A DNA stretch of 64,000 bases from Mucilaginibacter pineti (GCF_900101875.1 NZ_FNAI01000009.1:124001-188000), one strand, 5' to 3'; counted from the first letter of the stretch, positions 26,284-35,077 are shown. Translations and numbers: made by a program. The notes: generated by a model from the letters alone, not told the origin.

Positions 26284-26862
26284 CTACCATCGTATTAAAA
26301 AAAGTAAAATAATTGGTAAAAACTCGGCCAGTTTTATACGCATCAGCCGTAAGGCTTTGCCCATTTGGTTCTCAATTGTTTTAATGGAGAGGCCCATCTG
26401 ATCGGCAATTTGCTGGTATTTAAGCTGTTCAAACCGGCTTAACTGAAATATGGTGCGGCATTGCTGCGGTAATTCATTCATGGCCGCAGTTATGTGCTGT
26501 TGCAACTCGGTGGTCATTACTTTAACCGATGCCTGCTGCTGTTGCTCGTTATGCTCCATCTCCCCGGTATAATATACATCGAACGATGCCTTAACCTTTT
26601 GGTGTTTAATATAATTAAGACTTTCGTTATGAACCGACCGGTACAGGTATGATTTGAGCGAGCCATCGGTTTTCAGCTGATCGCGTTTTTCCCAGATGCG
26701 GCAAAATACATTCTGCACAATTTCTTCGGCCATTTCATTATCCCTTAAAAAAGTGTAGGCGTAGGCGTGCAAGCATTTGAAATGTTCTTTAAATAACCGT
26801 TCAAATGCTTTCTCGTTGCCTTGCTGTAATAAAGTTATAACTGTGCTATCGCTGTATTCCAC
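26284..26862 (-). CDS. FecI-type ECF sigma-70 factor
   Basis: This protein of about 193 residues has sigma region 2 (FERLFKEHFKCLHAYAYTFL, EEIVQNVFCRIWEKR) and region 4 (QQCRTIFQLSRFEQLKYQQIADQMGLSIKTIENQMGKALRLMR). It matches the Bacteroides-expansion family that usually controls SusC/SusD receptor operons. No ATG is available: I use the GTG at 26862 (VEYSDST), where family members begin, but a GTG at 26916 is possible. The regulated gene here is probably the STN barrel rather than a SusCD pair. Confidence 0.9.
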   Translation of the reverse strand: MEYSDSTVITLLQQGNEKAFERLFKEHFKCLHAYAYTFLRDNEMAEEIVQNVFCRIWEKRDQLKTDGSLKSYLYRSVHNESLNYIKHQKVKASFDVYYTGEMEHNEQQQQASVKVMTTELQQHITAAMNELPQQCRTIFQLSRFEQLKYQQIADQMGLSIKTIENQMGKALRLMRIKLAEFLPIILLFLIRW

Positions 26863-26940
26863 TTTAAGAGGGTGAAAATATGCGTTAAATATAGCTTGTT
26901 TGGCAATGATATGCACAATATACTGAGTAAAGCAATAAGA

Positions 26941-27621
26941 TCAGACCAGCTGGATCTGGATAGTATAAAGCGAATGGTGGATGTCGACCATGCTGCAAAT
27001 ACCGTTATTGTACGAGTAAAAGTTATAATTACCATCGGGCAGGTTAACCCGGTACACATGTGGCGAAACCTGTTTTACCTGTAAAAACTGCTGAAAATTA
27101 TCAGAATAGATCTGCGCGTTATCGGCGGGCTCGTGGCAGTACAATAGCATTAAGTTAGCATTGATCTGCTTTTTATCAAGTCGGCCGCTTTTGCCTTCTG
27201 CAAGTGTTTGGTAAGCATCGCCTTCGGCTTTGGTTTGACGGTTGGCCTTCTCCTTGCCATTAACGTTACGGCAAACATGCGAACTGATGAGCTTACCATT
27301 TTCAAACACCGACTCCTCATTAATATTAACATTGATGCTCATGATAAAGCGCATCTTTACTTCGGATATCATTTTAAGATATAGGTTGTCGCCATTGCGT
27401 TTCTGGTACAAATTCATGTGACCAACAATTTTGCCACTGTGCAGCACATTGTATTTTACCGTTTGTTCCTGCGCCATTACACCTGCCGAAAAACAAATAA
27501 ATGCCAGTAGCGTAACTGCCTTTTTTAACGGTAGAAGAAAACGAAAAGGCTGTATATTGTGCCGTAACAAGGCTGGAGTTACGTATTTTTTAAAGAGCCA
27601 TATGAGGAGTGCAAGTATCAT
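26941..27621 (-). CDS. DUF6134 family secreted protein
   Basis: The protein appears as 226 residues. A hydrophobic signal-like segment ending VMAQ lies at about 34-50, unusually far in, so translation may really begin later or the first 30 residues add a second membrane segment (ILALLIWLF). The mature part is beta-rich (VKYNVLHSGKIVGHMNLYQKR, then SSHVCRNVNGK) and matches DUF6134, a Bacteroidota family of unknown function. It lies upstream of the sigma gene in the same direction, with 78 bp between. Confidence 0.65.
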   Translation of the reverse strand: MILALLIWLFKKYVTPALLRHNIQPFRFLLPLKKAVTLLAFICFSAGVMAQEQTVKYNVLHSGKIVGHMNLYQKRNGDNLYLKMISEVKMRFIMSINVNINEESVFENGKLISSHVCRNVNGKEKANRQTKAEGDAYQTLAEGKSGRLDKKQINANLMLLYCHEPADNAQIYSDNFQQFLQVKQVSPHVYRVNLPDGNYNFYSYNNGICSMVDIHHSLYTIQIQLV

Positions 27622-27874
27622 GAGCGGGATTTTTTTTAATAGAAATTGAACAACTGTTTTGCGTTAACTACAGCTATTACAACATATTAAACACTTACCC
27701 CTATGTACTTGCATGATTTTTTTTCGCAATATAATAATTAATACTACAAAATTAGTAGTCTTTTTATTCTTTATTCAAATCTGCGGTTGAATGGCGCTAA
27801 CAATAATTCAACTTTGCTGTTACATATTAAACTATTTGCACGTTACTATAGTCATACAAACAAAATACACACAC

Positions 27875-28570
27875 ATGAAGAAGTTATTGATCCTGTCTGC
27901 ATTACTTACATTTACTTATGGCGCCTTTGCGCAGGGTGTTGACCTGCGCCGCAAAATAGAAGTTACCGGCATAGCCGAGCAGGAAGTTACCCCCGATATT
28001 ATTAACGTTTCCATTTCCCTCCAGGAATACATGGACGGTAAAAAGCATATTCAAATTGCCGATCTTGAAAATCAGCTGGAAAAAGCTGTTAAAGATGCCG
28101 GTATTGCACCTGCCGATTTTACGGTAAGCAATGTATCTGCCTGGAACAACACTTATCAAAAGAAAAAAGCTCCGGATTTTTTAGCCAGCAAACAATACGG
28201 CCTGCGCGTACGCGACCTTAACAAGTTTAATCAGATAATGGCCAAAATTGATCCTAAAGGTATTCAAAGCACCAATATAGATAGTTACGATTATTCAAAA
28301 ATGACTGAACTTAAACGCGATTTGAAAATCCAGGCATTGCTTGCCGCGCGCGATAAAGCCACCTACCTGTTAACCGCCCTCGGCAACAAACTTGGCGACG
28401 CCCTTAACATTACCGAAAGCGATAACAGCAGTTTTCCTCAACCACGCCAGTATGCAAACGTTATGATGTTCAAAGCCGCATCTGCTGACGCTGCCCCTGC
28501 CGAATCTGATATCGATTTTAAAAAGATAAAACTGAGCTTTTCTATACAGGCAGTTTTTCAGATAAACTAA
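27875..28570 (+). CDS. SIMPL domain periplasmic protein (DUF541)
   Basis: The 231-residue protein has a clean signal peptide (MKKLLILSALLTF to FAQ) and a SIMPL/DUF541 domain (IEVTGIAEQEVTPDIINVSISL, LAARDKATYLLTALGNKLGDAL). Family members are periplasmic or surface proteins, some linked to oxidative stress. The frame is open upstream to an ATG at 27791, but the signal peptide fixes the start at 27875. It is a single-gene unit followed by a repeat-filled intergenic region. Confidence 0.87.
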   Translation: MKKLLILSALLTFTYGAFAQGVDLRRKIEVTGIAEQEVTPDIINVSISLQEYMDGKKHIQIADLENQLEKAVKDAGIAPADFTVSNVSAWNNTYQKKKAPDFLASKQYGLRVRDLNKFNQIMAKIDPKGIQSTNIDSYDYSKMTELKRDLKIQALLAARDKATYLLTALGNKLGDALNITESDNSSFPQPRQYANVMMFKAASADAAPAESDIDFKKIKLSFSIQAVFQIN

Positions 28571-28617
28571 TCGGATACAACCCTCTATATAAGGGCTCTA
28601 AATCAAAAGAACATTTT

Positions 28618-28697
28618 GTCATTCTGAACGGAGTGAAGAATCTGTTAACCATATGCTTGCGAGTGCATAGCGGTTAGCAGGTTCTTCCTCTTTAGGG
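28618..28697. repeat. REP-like inverted repeat (GTCATTCTGAACGG type)
   Basis: GAAGAATCTGTTAACC on the left pairs imperfectly with GGTTAGCAGGTTCTTC on the right, and the outer GTCATTCTGAACGGAGTG is a motif met widely between Bacteroidota genes. Its start resembles that of the 115-bp elements (GTCATTTCGAAACGAGG). Confidence 0.7.
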
Positions 28698-28725
28698 GTG
28701 GCAATTTTTTTTGTAAAGTGATTTT

Positions 28726-28807
28726 GTCTGAACCATGATTAAACGGATTTGATTTGCAAATACACTAATCTAAAAATCCGCTTAATCAGAAAAATCCCGG
28801 TTCAGAC
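28726..28807. repeat. Gene-less palindrome related to the GxxExxY element
   Basis: The 82-bp palindrome has 9-bp ends GTCTGAACC and GGTTCAGAC. Inside are inner arms GATTAAACGGATTT and AAAATCCGCTTAATC. The ends and the ATGATTAAA core match the repeats that bound the GxxExxY gene at 7007-7545, with no gene between. Confidence 0.75.
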
Positions 28808-28846
28808 AATCCCCATCTAAGTCAATCCACCAAGCAAATCAAAGCC

Positions 28847-28874
28847 CTATCCCTTGGAGAGGATTGGGTGAGGC
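28847..28874. repeat. Short REP-like hairpin before ypfJ
   Basis: CCCTATCCCTTGGAGAGG pairs with itself (CCTATCC with GGATTGG, imperfect) and is followed by GTGAGG. It resembles a REP sequence common in this phylum. It completes the content of the 351-bp gap between the SIMPL and YpfJ genes. Confidence 0.5.
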
Positions 28875-28921
28875 ACAAACATTCTGCTTATCTTTCCGTT
28901 ACGTTTTAAAATCACAACAAT

Positions 28922-29776
28922 ATGCAATGGTTCGGCAGGCGCGAAAGCGACAATGTAGATGATAACCGCGGCGGTGGCGGTGGCAGGTTTGCTGTAGGCG
29001 GCGGCGTAGTAACCCTTATAGCGGCCGCTATTTACTTTTTTACGGGGATAGACCCCTCGCCGGTACTTAATCAGCTTAATAATAGTGACCCTGCGCGTAC
29101 AGAACAGAGCAGTCAGCACAAAGCTCCTACCGATAGTGCGGGCCGTTTTGTGGCCGTGGTACTGGCCGATACCGAAGACATTTGGGCGAAACTTTTTAGC
29201 GATATGGGCAAAACCTATCGAAAACCACGACTGGAACTATTTACCGACGGTGTGCAATCCGGCTGCGGAAATGCCAGCTCGGCAATGGGGCCATTTTATT
29301 GTCCGCAGGATAGTAAGGTTTATATCGACCTGTCGTTTTACCAGGAATTAAAAGAACGTTTTGGCGCCGCCGGCGATTTTGCCCAGGCCTATGTAATAGC
29401 GCATGAGGTTGGTCATCATGTGCAAAATTTGTTGGGCATCAGCGGCAAAATGGACGAAGCCCGCAACCGCCTCAGCGAGAAACAATACAACAAGCTCTCG
29501 GTAAAGCTGGAACTACAGGCCGACTTTTACGCCGGCGTGTGGGCCCATTACGAACAAAGCATGAAAAAGGTACTCGACCCCGGCGATATTGAAGAAGCCC
29601 TGAACGCAGCCAACGCCATTGGCGACGACCGCCTGCAAAAGGAAGCCCAGGGCCGCGTAGAACCCGACAGCTTTACCCACGGCACCAGTGCCCAACGTGT
29701 ATACTGGTTCAAAAAAGGCTACGAAACAGGGGATGTAAGCCAGGGTGATACTTTTGGCAATGGGGAGTTGGAGTAG
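28922..29776 (+). CDS. ypfJ: Neutral zinc metallopeptidase, YpfJ family
   Basis: The 284-residue protein has a Gly-rich N-terminus, one membrane segment (about 25-42) and a zinc peptidase domain with HEVGHH at 161-166. Upstream GCGNASSAMGPFYCP and downstream ELQADFYAGVWAHY are typical of Zn_peptidase (PF04228), where the second Glu binds zinc. Substrates are unknown for the family. TATCTTTCC about 35 bp upstream resembles a -7 box. The gene is GC-richer than the two that follow. Confidence 0.92.
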   Translation: MQWFGRRESDNVDDNRGGGGGRFAVGGGVVTLIAAAIYFFTGIDPSPVLNQLNNSDPARTEQSSQHKAPTDSAGRFVAVVLADTEDIWAKLFSDMGKTYRKPRLELFTDGVQSGCGNASSAMGPFYCPQDSKVYIDLSFYQELKERFGAAGDFAQAYVIAHEVGHHVQNLLGISGKMDEARNRLSEKQYNKLSVKLELQADFYAGVWAHYEQSMKKVLDPGDIEEALNAANAIGDDRLQKEAQGRVEPDSFTHGTSAQRVYWFKKGYETGDVSQGDTFGNGELE

Positions 29777-29801
29777 GGGTTATAAATGCTATTTTTAGGC
29801 T

Positions 29802-30185
29802 GTGATTAAAGTAACATGCGCCTTAATAGTAGATGAACAAGACCGAGTTCTTGCTGCACAACGTAGCAAAAAAATGAGTCTGCCATTAAAATGGGAGTTT
29901 CCTGGCGGAAAGATTGAGCCTAACGAAACGGCCGAAAATTGTTTAGTTAGAGAAATTAAGGAAGAACTTAATATCGAGGTTCAAATATCAAAGGAATTAC
30001 CATCCAATATTCATACCTATCCTAAAATGACTATAGAGCTTATCCCATTTATATGTAAGCATATAAATGGAGATATTATATTAAGAGAACATGCTAATTT
30101 TCAATGGCTGTGTAAAAATGAATTGTTAGCTTTGGATTGGGCAGATGCAGATGTGCCTATTGTATATCGTTACTTAAAACCTTAG
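29802..30185 (+). CDS. Nudix (deoxy)nucleoside triphosphate pyrophosphohydrolase
   Basis: The 127-residue MutT-like protein has a full Nudix box, GGKIEPNETAENCLVREIKEEL (about 36-57), with the metal-binding REIKEE. The start is GTG; IKVTCALIVDEQDRVLAAQRS begins the canonical fold. MutT relatives cleave oxidised or unusual dNTPs. It is markedly more AT-rich than ypfJ, and an HNH nuclease gene of similar composition follows after 16 bp, so the pair probably arrived together. Confidence 0.9.
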   Translation: MIKVTCALIVDEQDRVLAAQRSKKMSLPLKWEFPGGKIEPNETAENCLVREIKEELNIEVQISKELPSNIHTYPKMTIELIPFICKHINGDIILREHANFQWLCKNELLALDWADADVPIVYRYLKP

Positions 30186-30201
30186 GGCACTATTTGATTA
30201 T

Positions 30202-31152
30202 ATGAAAGAACTATTTCAAAATCTATTGAGCGACTATCAGGAAGCCTATAATCAACCATTTGCCGAGCACCCATTAGGTAAGCTAATAAGTCAAGCAATT
30301 CCAAATGCTATATCTAAAATAATTACGCAAAAAGAAAGATATATTGTTAAAGGTTCAAATGGCAAAGGAAACTGGACCGCATCGCCATGGATTGCAATTT
30401 TCGATATCCTAATTACAAATACAGCTCAATCAGGTTATTATCCTGTTTTTCTATTTAGGGATGATATGTCTGGCTTTTATTTATCCTTAAATCAGGGCGT
30501 AACAGACGTTAAAGAAAGATATAAGAGAGAAACTAAACAGGTATTAAAATTAAAAGCAGAAGATTTTAGAGCCCAAATAGGTATGATCCCTCAAAATTTT
30601 TCAAAAATAGAGATAAAACTTAGAACCAGTAAAAACAGTTCATCAACCTATTCCCAATTATACGAGGCTGGGAATATTGTTGCCAAGTTTTACTCTGCCT
30701 ATGATATGCCGACAGATGAGCAATTGCAAGTTGATGTAAAAGAAATATTAAAAATTTATGAACTTATAACTTACAATGAAGGTTTACCTACTACGCCAGC
30801 CGAAAAGGAAAATGATGAGGAGAGCTACAAAGGGTTTGAAGAATTAAGAAGGTTTAGGTTTCATAAACGCATAGAACGTAATATTCAACTTTCCAAAAAG
30901 GTTAAGGAACTCCAAGGGTATAATTGTAAGGTTTGTAATATAAACTTTGAAAAGAAATATGGAGTTTTAGGCCGAAAGTTTATTGAAGCACATCATCTTA
31001 AACCAATCCATAAGTTGCTGGGTGAAAAAATAGAATTGGATGCAAAAAAGGATTTTACAGTTTTATGCTCTAATTGTCATAGTATGATACACAAATTAGA
31101 TGACCCAAGTGATATCGAGGCATTAAAAAAGATCTTGCAAAACAATAATTAA
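30202..31152 (+). CDS. MrcB-like (DUF3578) plus HNH endonuclease
   Basis: The N-terminal part (about 1-175) matches the MrcB/DUF3578 domain, with KGSNGKGNWTASPWIAIFD as its core; this domain occurs in modification-dependent restriction proteins. The C-terminus (about 235-310) is an HNH nuclease with zinc cysteines C242/C245 and C289/C292, catalytic His264-His265 and later N291 and H297. This looks like a one-protein type IV restriction enzyme or a related defence nuclease. A Nudix gene precedes it. Activity is inferred from domains. Confidence 0.82.
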   Translation: MKELFQNLLSDYQEAYNQPFAEHPLGKLISQAIPNAISKIITQKERYIVKGSNGKGNWTASPWIAIFDILITNTAQSGYYPVFLFRDDMSGFYLSLNQGVTDVKERYKRETKQVLKLKAEDFRAQIGMIPQNFSKIEIKLRTSKNSSSTYSQLYEAGNIVAKFYSAYDMPTDEQLQVDVKEILKIYELITYNEGLPTTPAEKENDEESYKGFEELRRFRFHKRIERNIQLSKKVKELQGYNCKVCNINFEKKYGVLGRKFIEAHHLKPIHKLLGEKIELDAKKDFTVLCSNCHSMIHKLDDPSDIEALKKILQNNN

Positions 31153-31233
31153 TGGAAAAGTAGTTTATTGCCTAAACGGCATATAAAATTACTTCCCCGT
31201 TAATTCCTTACTTTAGCTTCACCATCATTACCC

Positions 31234-32064
31234 ATGAAAAATTATTACGTACTGTTTATTATTGCTGCTGTTGCCATAGTTAGTTCCTGCTCGCCTAAGG
31301 TTGTGGTGCCGTTTGTGGAAACTAATAAGGTGTACAAACACCAAACAGATTCGGTGGTGGAGGTTATTCAGCGCGAGTTACCGGCTGCCTTGCTGGATAG
31401 CGTGGGACAGCCTATCGCCAGCGAATGGGTTGGTACTGTGAACTTTAACCTGCGTAAACCCAACTATGTTATCCTGCATTATACCGCGCAGGATTCGCTG
31501 GCGCAAACGTTAAAAACGTTTACGCTGGTAAAGCCGCAGGTGAGCGCGCATTACGTGGTAGGTAAGGATGGCAAGGTTGTACACATGCTTAACGACTACC
31601 TTAGGGCATGGCATGCGGGGGTAAGCAAGTGGGGCAGCATCAGCGATATGAACAGCTGTTCCATTGGTATTGAGATAGATAACAACGGGCGCGAACCTTT
31701 TAACGATATCCAGGTGAAAAGCCTGCTGGCGCTGCTGGCCCAGCTAAAAAAGGTATACAATATACCAACGGCAAATTTCATTGGTCACCAGGATATAGCA
31801 CCTGGCCGTAAACCTGATCCAGGGCCCCTGTTTCCGTGGAAGTTGCTGGCCGACAAGGGTTTTGGCTACTGGCCAGAATACCTGCTGGTACCCGCTCCCG
31901 ATAATTTCGACTATGCAACTGCACTAAGACTTATTGGTTATGATACCACAAACCTCACCAACGCCATCGTAGCTTTCAAACGACATTTCATTCAAACAGA
32001 TGAAACACCTGCCATGACGCAGTTGGATTTGAACGTGTTGTATAACGTTTACAGGAAGTATTAG
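31234..32064 (+). CDS. N-acetylmuramoyl-L-alanine amidase lipoprotein (Amidase_2)
   Basis: The lipoprotein signal ends at VSSC (Cys19). The amidase_2 domain (about 75-215) has VILHYTA, the AWHAG block, and the zinc and catalytic segment IGHQDIAPGRKPDPG, as in AmpD and PGRP-like amidases. It should split the bond between muramic acid and the stem peptide, acting in the periplasm from a membrane anchor. TACTTTAGC 20 bp upstream resembles a -7 box. It ends in convergent array D. Confidence 0.92.
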   Translation: MKNYYVLFIIAAVAIVSSCSPKVVVPFVETNKVYKHQTDSVVEVIQRELPAALLDSVGQPIASEWVGTVNFNLRKPNYVILHYTAQDSLAQTLKTFTLVKPQVSAHYVVGKDGKVVHMLNDYLRAWHAGVSKWGSISDMNSCSIGIEIDNNGREPFNDIQVKSLLALLAQLKKVYNIPTANFIGHQDIAPGRKPDPGPLFPWKLLADKGFGYWPEYLLVPAPDNFDYATALRLIGYDTTNLTNAIVAFKRHFIQTDETPAMTQLDLNVLYNVYRKY

Positions 32065-32076
32065 TTTTTTGAGGTG

Positions 32077-32180
32077 AAAGGATAAAGGCGAAAGGTAAAA
32101 GGAACTTCGGGATTTGATAAGAAGCAAAAAAGGCGAAAAGTGTATTACCTTTCGCCTTTTACCTTTAAGCTTTTACCTTA
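32077..32180. repeat. Heptad inverted-repeat array D with terminator
   Basis: The left arm (32077-32104) is four strict heptads: AAAGGAT, AAAGGCG, AAAGGTA, AAAGGAA. The right arm (32146-32180) is five: TACCTTT, CGCCTTT, TACCTTT, AAGCTTT, TACCTTA. The last runs into the glnS stop codon. The array lies between convergent genes. Confidence 0.85.
32126..32160. terminator. Bidirectional terminator within array D
   Basis: AAAAGGCGAAA pairs with TTTCGCCTTTT around a short loop, with A and T runs outside. It can end both the amidase and glnS messages. Confidence 0.75.
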
Positions 32181-33836
32181 TTTCTTTACCCAGCCATCCT
32201 TCAAAGTTACCGTGCGGTTAAACACTAACTTATCTGCAGATGAGTATTTATCTAACGTAAAATAACCTTTGCGCATGAACTGTACCGGGGTGCCAGGTGT
32301 GGCATTGGCAAGGTCGGGTTCAATGTAGGCGGTGGTTATTATTTGCAGGCTGTTGAGGTTTATGTAATCTTTAAAATCGCCATCCTCGCTCTGCGGATTC
32401 TCTACCTGGAACAACCTATCGTAAAGGCGTACCTCGGCGGTTTTGGCGTGCGGTACACTCACCCAGTGAATGGTACCTTTAACGTTAATGCCGCTGGTAT
32501 CATTACCAGATTGCGACTCGGGGATATAGGTACAATGAATTTCGGTTACGTTGCCATCGGCATCCTTCACAAAATCATCGCATTTGATGATGTAGGCGCT
32601 TTTTAAACGCACCATGAGGCCAACACCCAGTCTGAAGAATTTTTTTGGCGGCACTTCCATAAAGTCTTCGCGCTCAATCCACAATTCGCGGCTGAACGGA
32701 AACTCGCGGCTGCCGTCGCCATCTTCGGCTTCGGGATTGTTTTCACCACTGAAAATCTCGGTTTTATCTTCGGGGTAATTGGTGAGGATACATTTTATCG
32801 GGTCGAGCACGGCCATGCGGCGCCAGGCGGTTTTGTTAAGATCCTCACGGATACAAAATTCCAGCAAGCCAACATCAATCATGTTTTCGCGTTTGGCTAC
32901 GCCGATGCGTTCGCAAAACTCGCGGATACTGGCAGGCGTATAACCACGACGGCGCAAACCGCTAATGGTAGGCATCCGCGGATCGTCCCAGCCGTCAACA
33001 TGTCCATCTACTACCAGTTCAAGCAGCTTGCGCTTGCTCATTACCGTATAGTTAAGGTTAAGGCGGGCAAACTCATATTGTTTAGACGGGAAGATCCCCA
33101 GCTGCTCAATAAACCAATCATACAAGGCACGATGCGGAATAAATTCCAGCGTACAAATAGAATGGGTGATCTGCTCAATAGCATCCGACTGCCCGTGGGC
33201 AAAATCATACATCGGGTAAATACACCAGGCATCGCCGGTACGGTGATGGTGGGCATGTTTAATGCGGTACATCAAAGGATCGCGCAGGTGCATGTTTGGT
33301 GCGGCAAGATCAAGCTTGGCGCGCAGCACTTTAGCGCCATCGGGATATTTGCCGGCTTTCATATCGGCAAAAAGCTGCAGATTTTCTTCAACCGAACGAC
33401 TGCGGTACTGGTTTGGTGTACCCGGCTCGGTAGGTGTCCCTTTCTGATGGGCTATTTCCTCGGCAGTACTATCATCAACATAAGCCAGTCCTTTTTTAAT
33501 AAGGGTAACGGCAAATTCGTATATCTTGTCGAAATAGTCAGAAGCGTACAGTTCCTCGGCCCATTCAAAGCCCAGCCATTTTACATCCTCTTTAATACTG
33601 TCAACATATTCAACATCCTCTTTCACGGGGTTGGTATCGTCGAAACGGAGGTTGGTTTTGCCGTTATATTTTAGCGCGAGGCCAAAGTTTAAGCAAATAG
33701 ATTTGGCATGGCCGATATGTAAATAACCATTAGGCTCGGGCGGGAAACGGGTTAAAACCCGGCCGCCATTTTTGCCGGCAGCTATATCTTCTTCAACAAT
33801 TTCCTCTATAAAGTTCAGTGATCTCTCTTCGCTCAT
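32178..33836 (-). CDS. glnS: Glutaminyl-tRNA synthetase
   Basis: This class I synthetase of 552 residues has HIGH at 40-43 (GYLHIGHAKS) and a KMSKS variant (VMSKRKL, about 267). The beta-barrel anticodon-binding domains follow, with LWIEREDFMEVPPKKFFRL. It charges tRNA-Gln directly. I use the ATG at 33836; the frame is open to a TTG three codons upstream. It is a single-gene unit. Confidence 0.97.
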   Translation of the reverse strand: MSEERSLNFIEEIVEEDIAAGKNGGRVLTRFPPEPNGYLHIGHAKSICLNFGLALKYNGKTNLRFDDTNPVKEDVEYVDSIKEDVKWLGFEWAEELYASDYFDKIYEFAVTLIKKGLAYVDDSTAEEIAHQKGTPTEPGTPNQYRSRSVEENLQLFADMKAGKYPDGAKVLRAKLDLAAPNMHLRDPLMYRIKHAHHHRTGDAWCIYPMYDFAHGQSDAIEQITHSICTLEFIPHRALYDWFIEQLGIFPSKQYEFARLNLNYTVMSKRKLLELVVDGHVDGWDDPRMPTISGLRRRGYTPASIREFCERIGVAKRENMIDVGLLEFCIREDLNKTAWRRMAVLDPIKCILTNYPEDKTEIFSGENNPEAEDGDGSREFPFSRELWIEREDFMEVPPKKFFRLGVGLMVRLKSAYIIKCDDFVKDADGNVTEIHCTYIPESQSGNDTSGINVKGTIHWVSVPHAKTAEVRLYDRLFQVENPQSEDGDFKDYINLNSLQIITTAYIEPDLANATPGTPVQFMRKGYFTLDKYSSADKLVFNRTVTLKDGWVKK

Positions 33837-33858
33837 AAACAACAATTAGCAATAGGTA

Positions 33859-33866
33859 CAAAAATA
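33859..33866 (-). promoter_or_regulatory. -7 box of glnS
   Basis: TATTTTTG on the minus strand matches TAnnTTTG, 22 bp before the glnS ATG. Confidence 0.55.
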
Positions 33867-34047
33867 GCAAAATTTTTAAGCCGCCCCTAATGAGCCACCA
33901 GTTGAGGTAGGATTTAAACCGGTTTGGGGTTAAGGGGGCGACAGGGCTGCGGGATAATGATCACCTGACAGGAGCACGCAAGTGTTTTAACAAACCGATC
34001 TTATCCACGCTGGCTCGGCCGAATCAAAGCCAAATCTAATAAACAAA

Positions 34048-34078
34048 AAGCGGCTGTTCTTTCGAAACAGCCGCTTTA
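34048..34078 (-). terminator. Terminator of pfkA
   Basis: AAAGCGGCTGTT pairs with AACAGCCGCTTT around a 7-nt loop. On the minus strand it ends in TTTTTGTTT, directly after pfkA. Confidence 0.88.
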
Positions 34079-34099
34079 AAAAATGCTTTAAGTAACCTG

Positions 34100-35077
34100 T
34101 TACATTGATAAAATTTCAACCAGTTTTAACAAGGTTGGGTTTATCTCTACATGGTGTTTTATGGCGTGTTCAAACGGGGTGTAAGAAATTTCATTGTGGA
34201 TGATGCCTATCATTTCATTACGGTGGCCATCTCTTAATGCTTCAACGGCTGCGGCACCTACCCTGCTGGCAAGTACCCTATCCATACAGCTTGGCGCGCC
34301 GCCGCGTTGTATGTGGCCCAGTATAGAAATACGGGTATCGTAGTTAGGATATCTTTCCTGTACCATACGGCCAACTTCAAAAGCGCCGCCGGCTTCTTCG
34401 CCTTCGGCAACAATTACTATTCTTGATGTTTTATCCTTACGGCCATGCTCCAAACGGTTAAACAATCCTTCCAGGCCCGATTTGCTTTCGGGAATAAGGA
34501 TGGCTTCGGCACCGGCTGCAATACCTGTGCGCAGCGCAATAAGGCCCGAATCGCGGCCCATTACCTCAACAATGAACAACCTGTCATGTGATTCTGCCGT
34601 ATCCCTTATTTTATCTACAGCTTCAACAACGGTATTAATGGCTGTATCGTAACCAATAGTAAAATCGGTACCCATTAAATCGTTATCAATAGTACCGGGT
34701 AAGCCAACAACAGGAATGTCAAATTCGCTGCCGAAAACCTTGGCGCCGGTAAAGGTACCATCGCCGCCAATGGCCACAAGGGCATCAACGTTGTGTTTTT
34801 TAAGGTGTTCGTAGGCTTGTAAGCGGCCTTCAGGTGTGCGGAAATTATCACAGCGGGCTGTTTTAAGAATAGTGCCGCCGCGTTGTATAATGTTTGATAC
34901 CGATTTACGGTTCATGGGGATAAAATCGCCACGGGTCATGCCATCATAACCGCGGCGGATGCCTGTAACCTGTATATCGTAATATATGGCAGTACGTACA
35001 ACCGCCCTTATGGCAGCATTCATTCCCGGCGAATCTCCGCCCGACGTAAAAAGTCCTATGTTTTTAATCTGAGTCAT
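34100..35077 (-). CDS. pfkA: ATP-dependent 6-phosphofructokinase
   Basis: The 325-residue bacterial PFK has FTSGGDSPGMNAAIR (10-24) for ATP and substrate phosphate, GGDGTFTGA, the catalytic PGTIDNDL segment, and EVMGRDSGLIALR. It converts fructose 6-phosphate to the 1,6-bisphosphate, the committed glycolytic step. The size and signatures fit the ATP-using class. It has its own terminator, and the upstream gene ends in a separate one, so it is monocistronic. Confidence 0.96.
   Translation of the reverse strand: MTQIKNIGLFTSGGDSPGMNAAIRAVVRTAIYYDIQVTGIRRGYDGMTRGDFIPMNRKSVSNIIQRGGTILKTARCDNFRTPEGRLQAYEHLKKHNVDALVAIGGDGTFTGAKVFGSEFDIPVVGLPGTIDNDLMGTDFTIGYDTAINTVVEAVDKIRDTAESHDRLFIVEVMGRDSGLIALRTGIAAGAEAILIPESKSGLEGLFNRLEHGRKDKTSRIVIVAEGEEAGGAFEVGRMVQERYPNYDTRISILGHIQRGGAPSCMDRVLASRVGAAAVEALRDGHRNEMIGIIHNEISYTPFEHAIKHHVEINPTLLKLVEILSM

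Noticed and set aside
33000..33674. 224-codon plus-strand frame
   Set aside because: It lies wholly antisense to glnS, which is complete and well supported.
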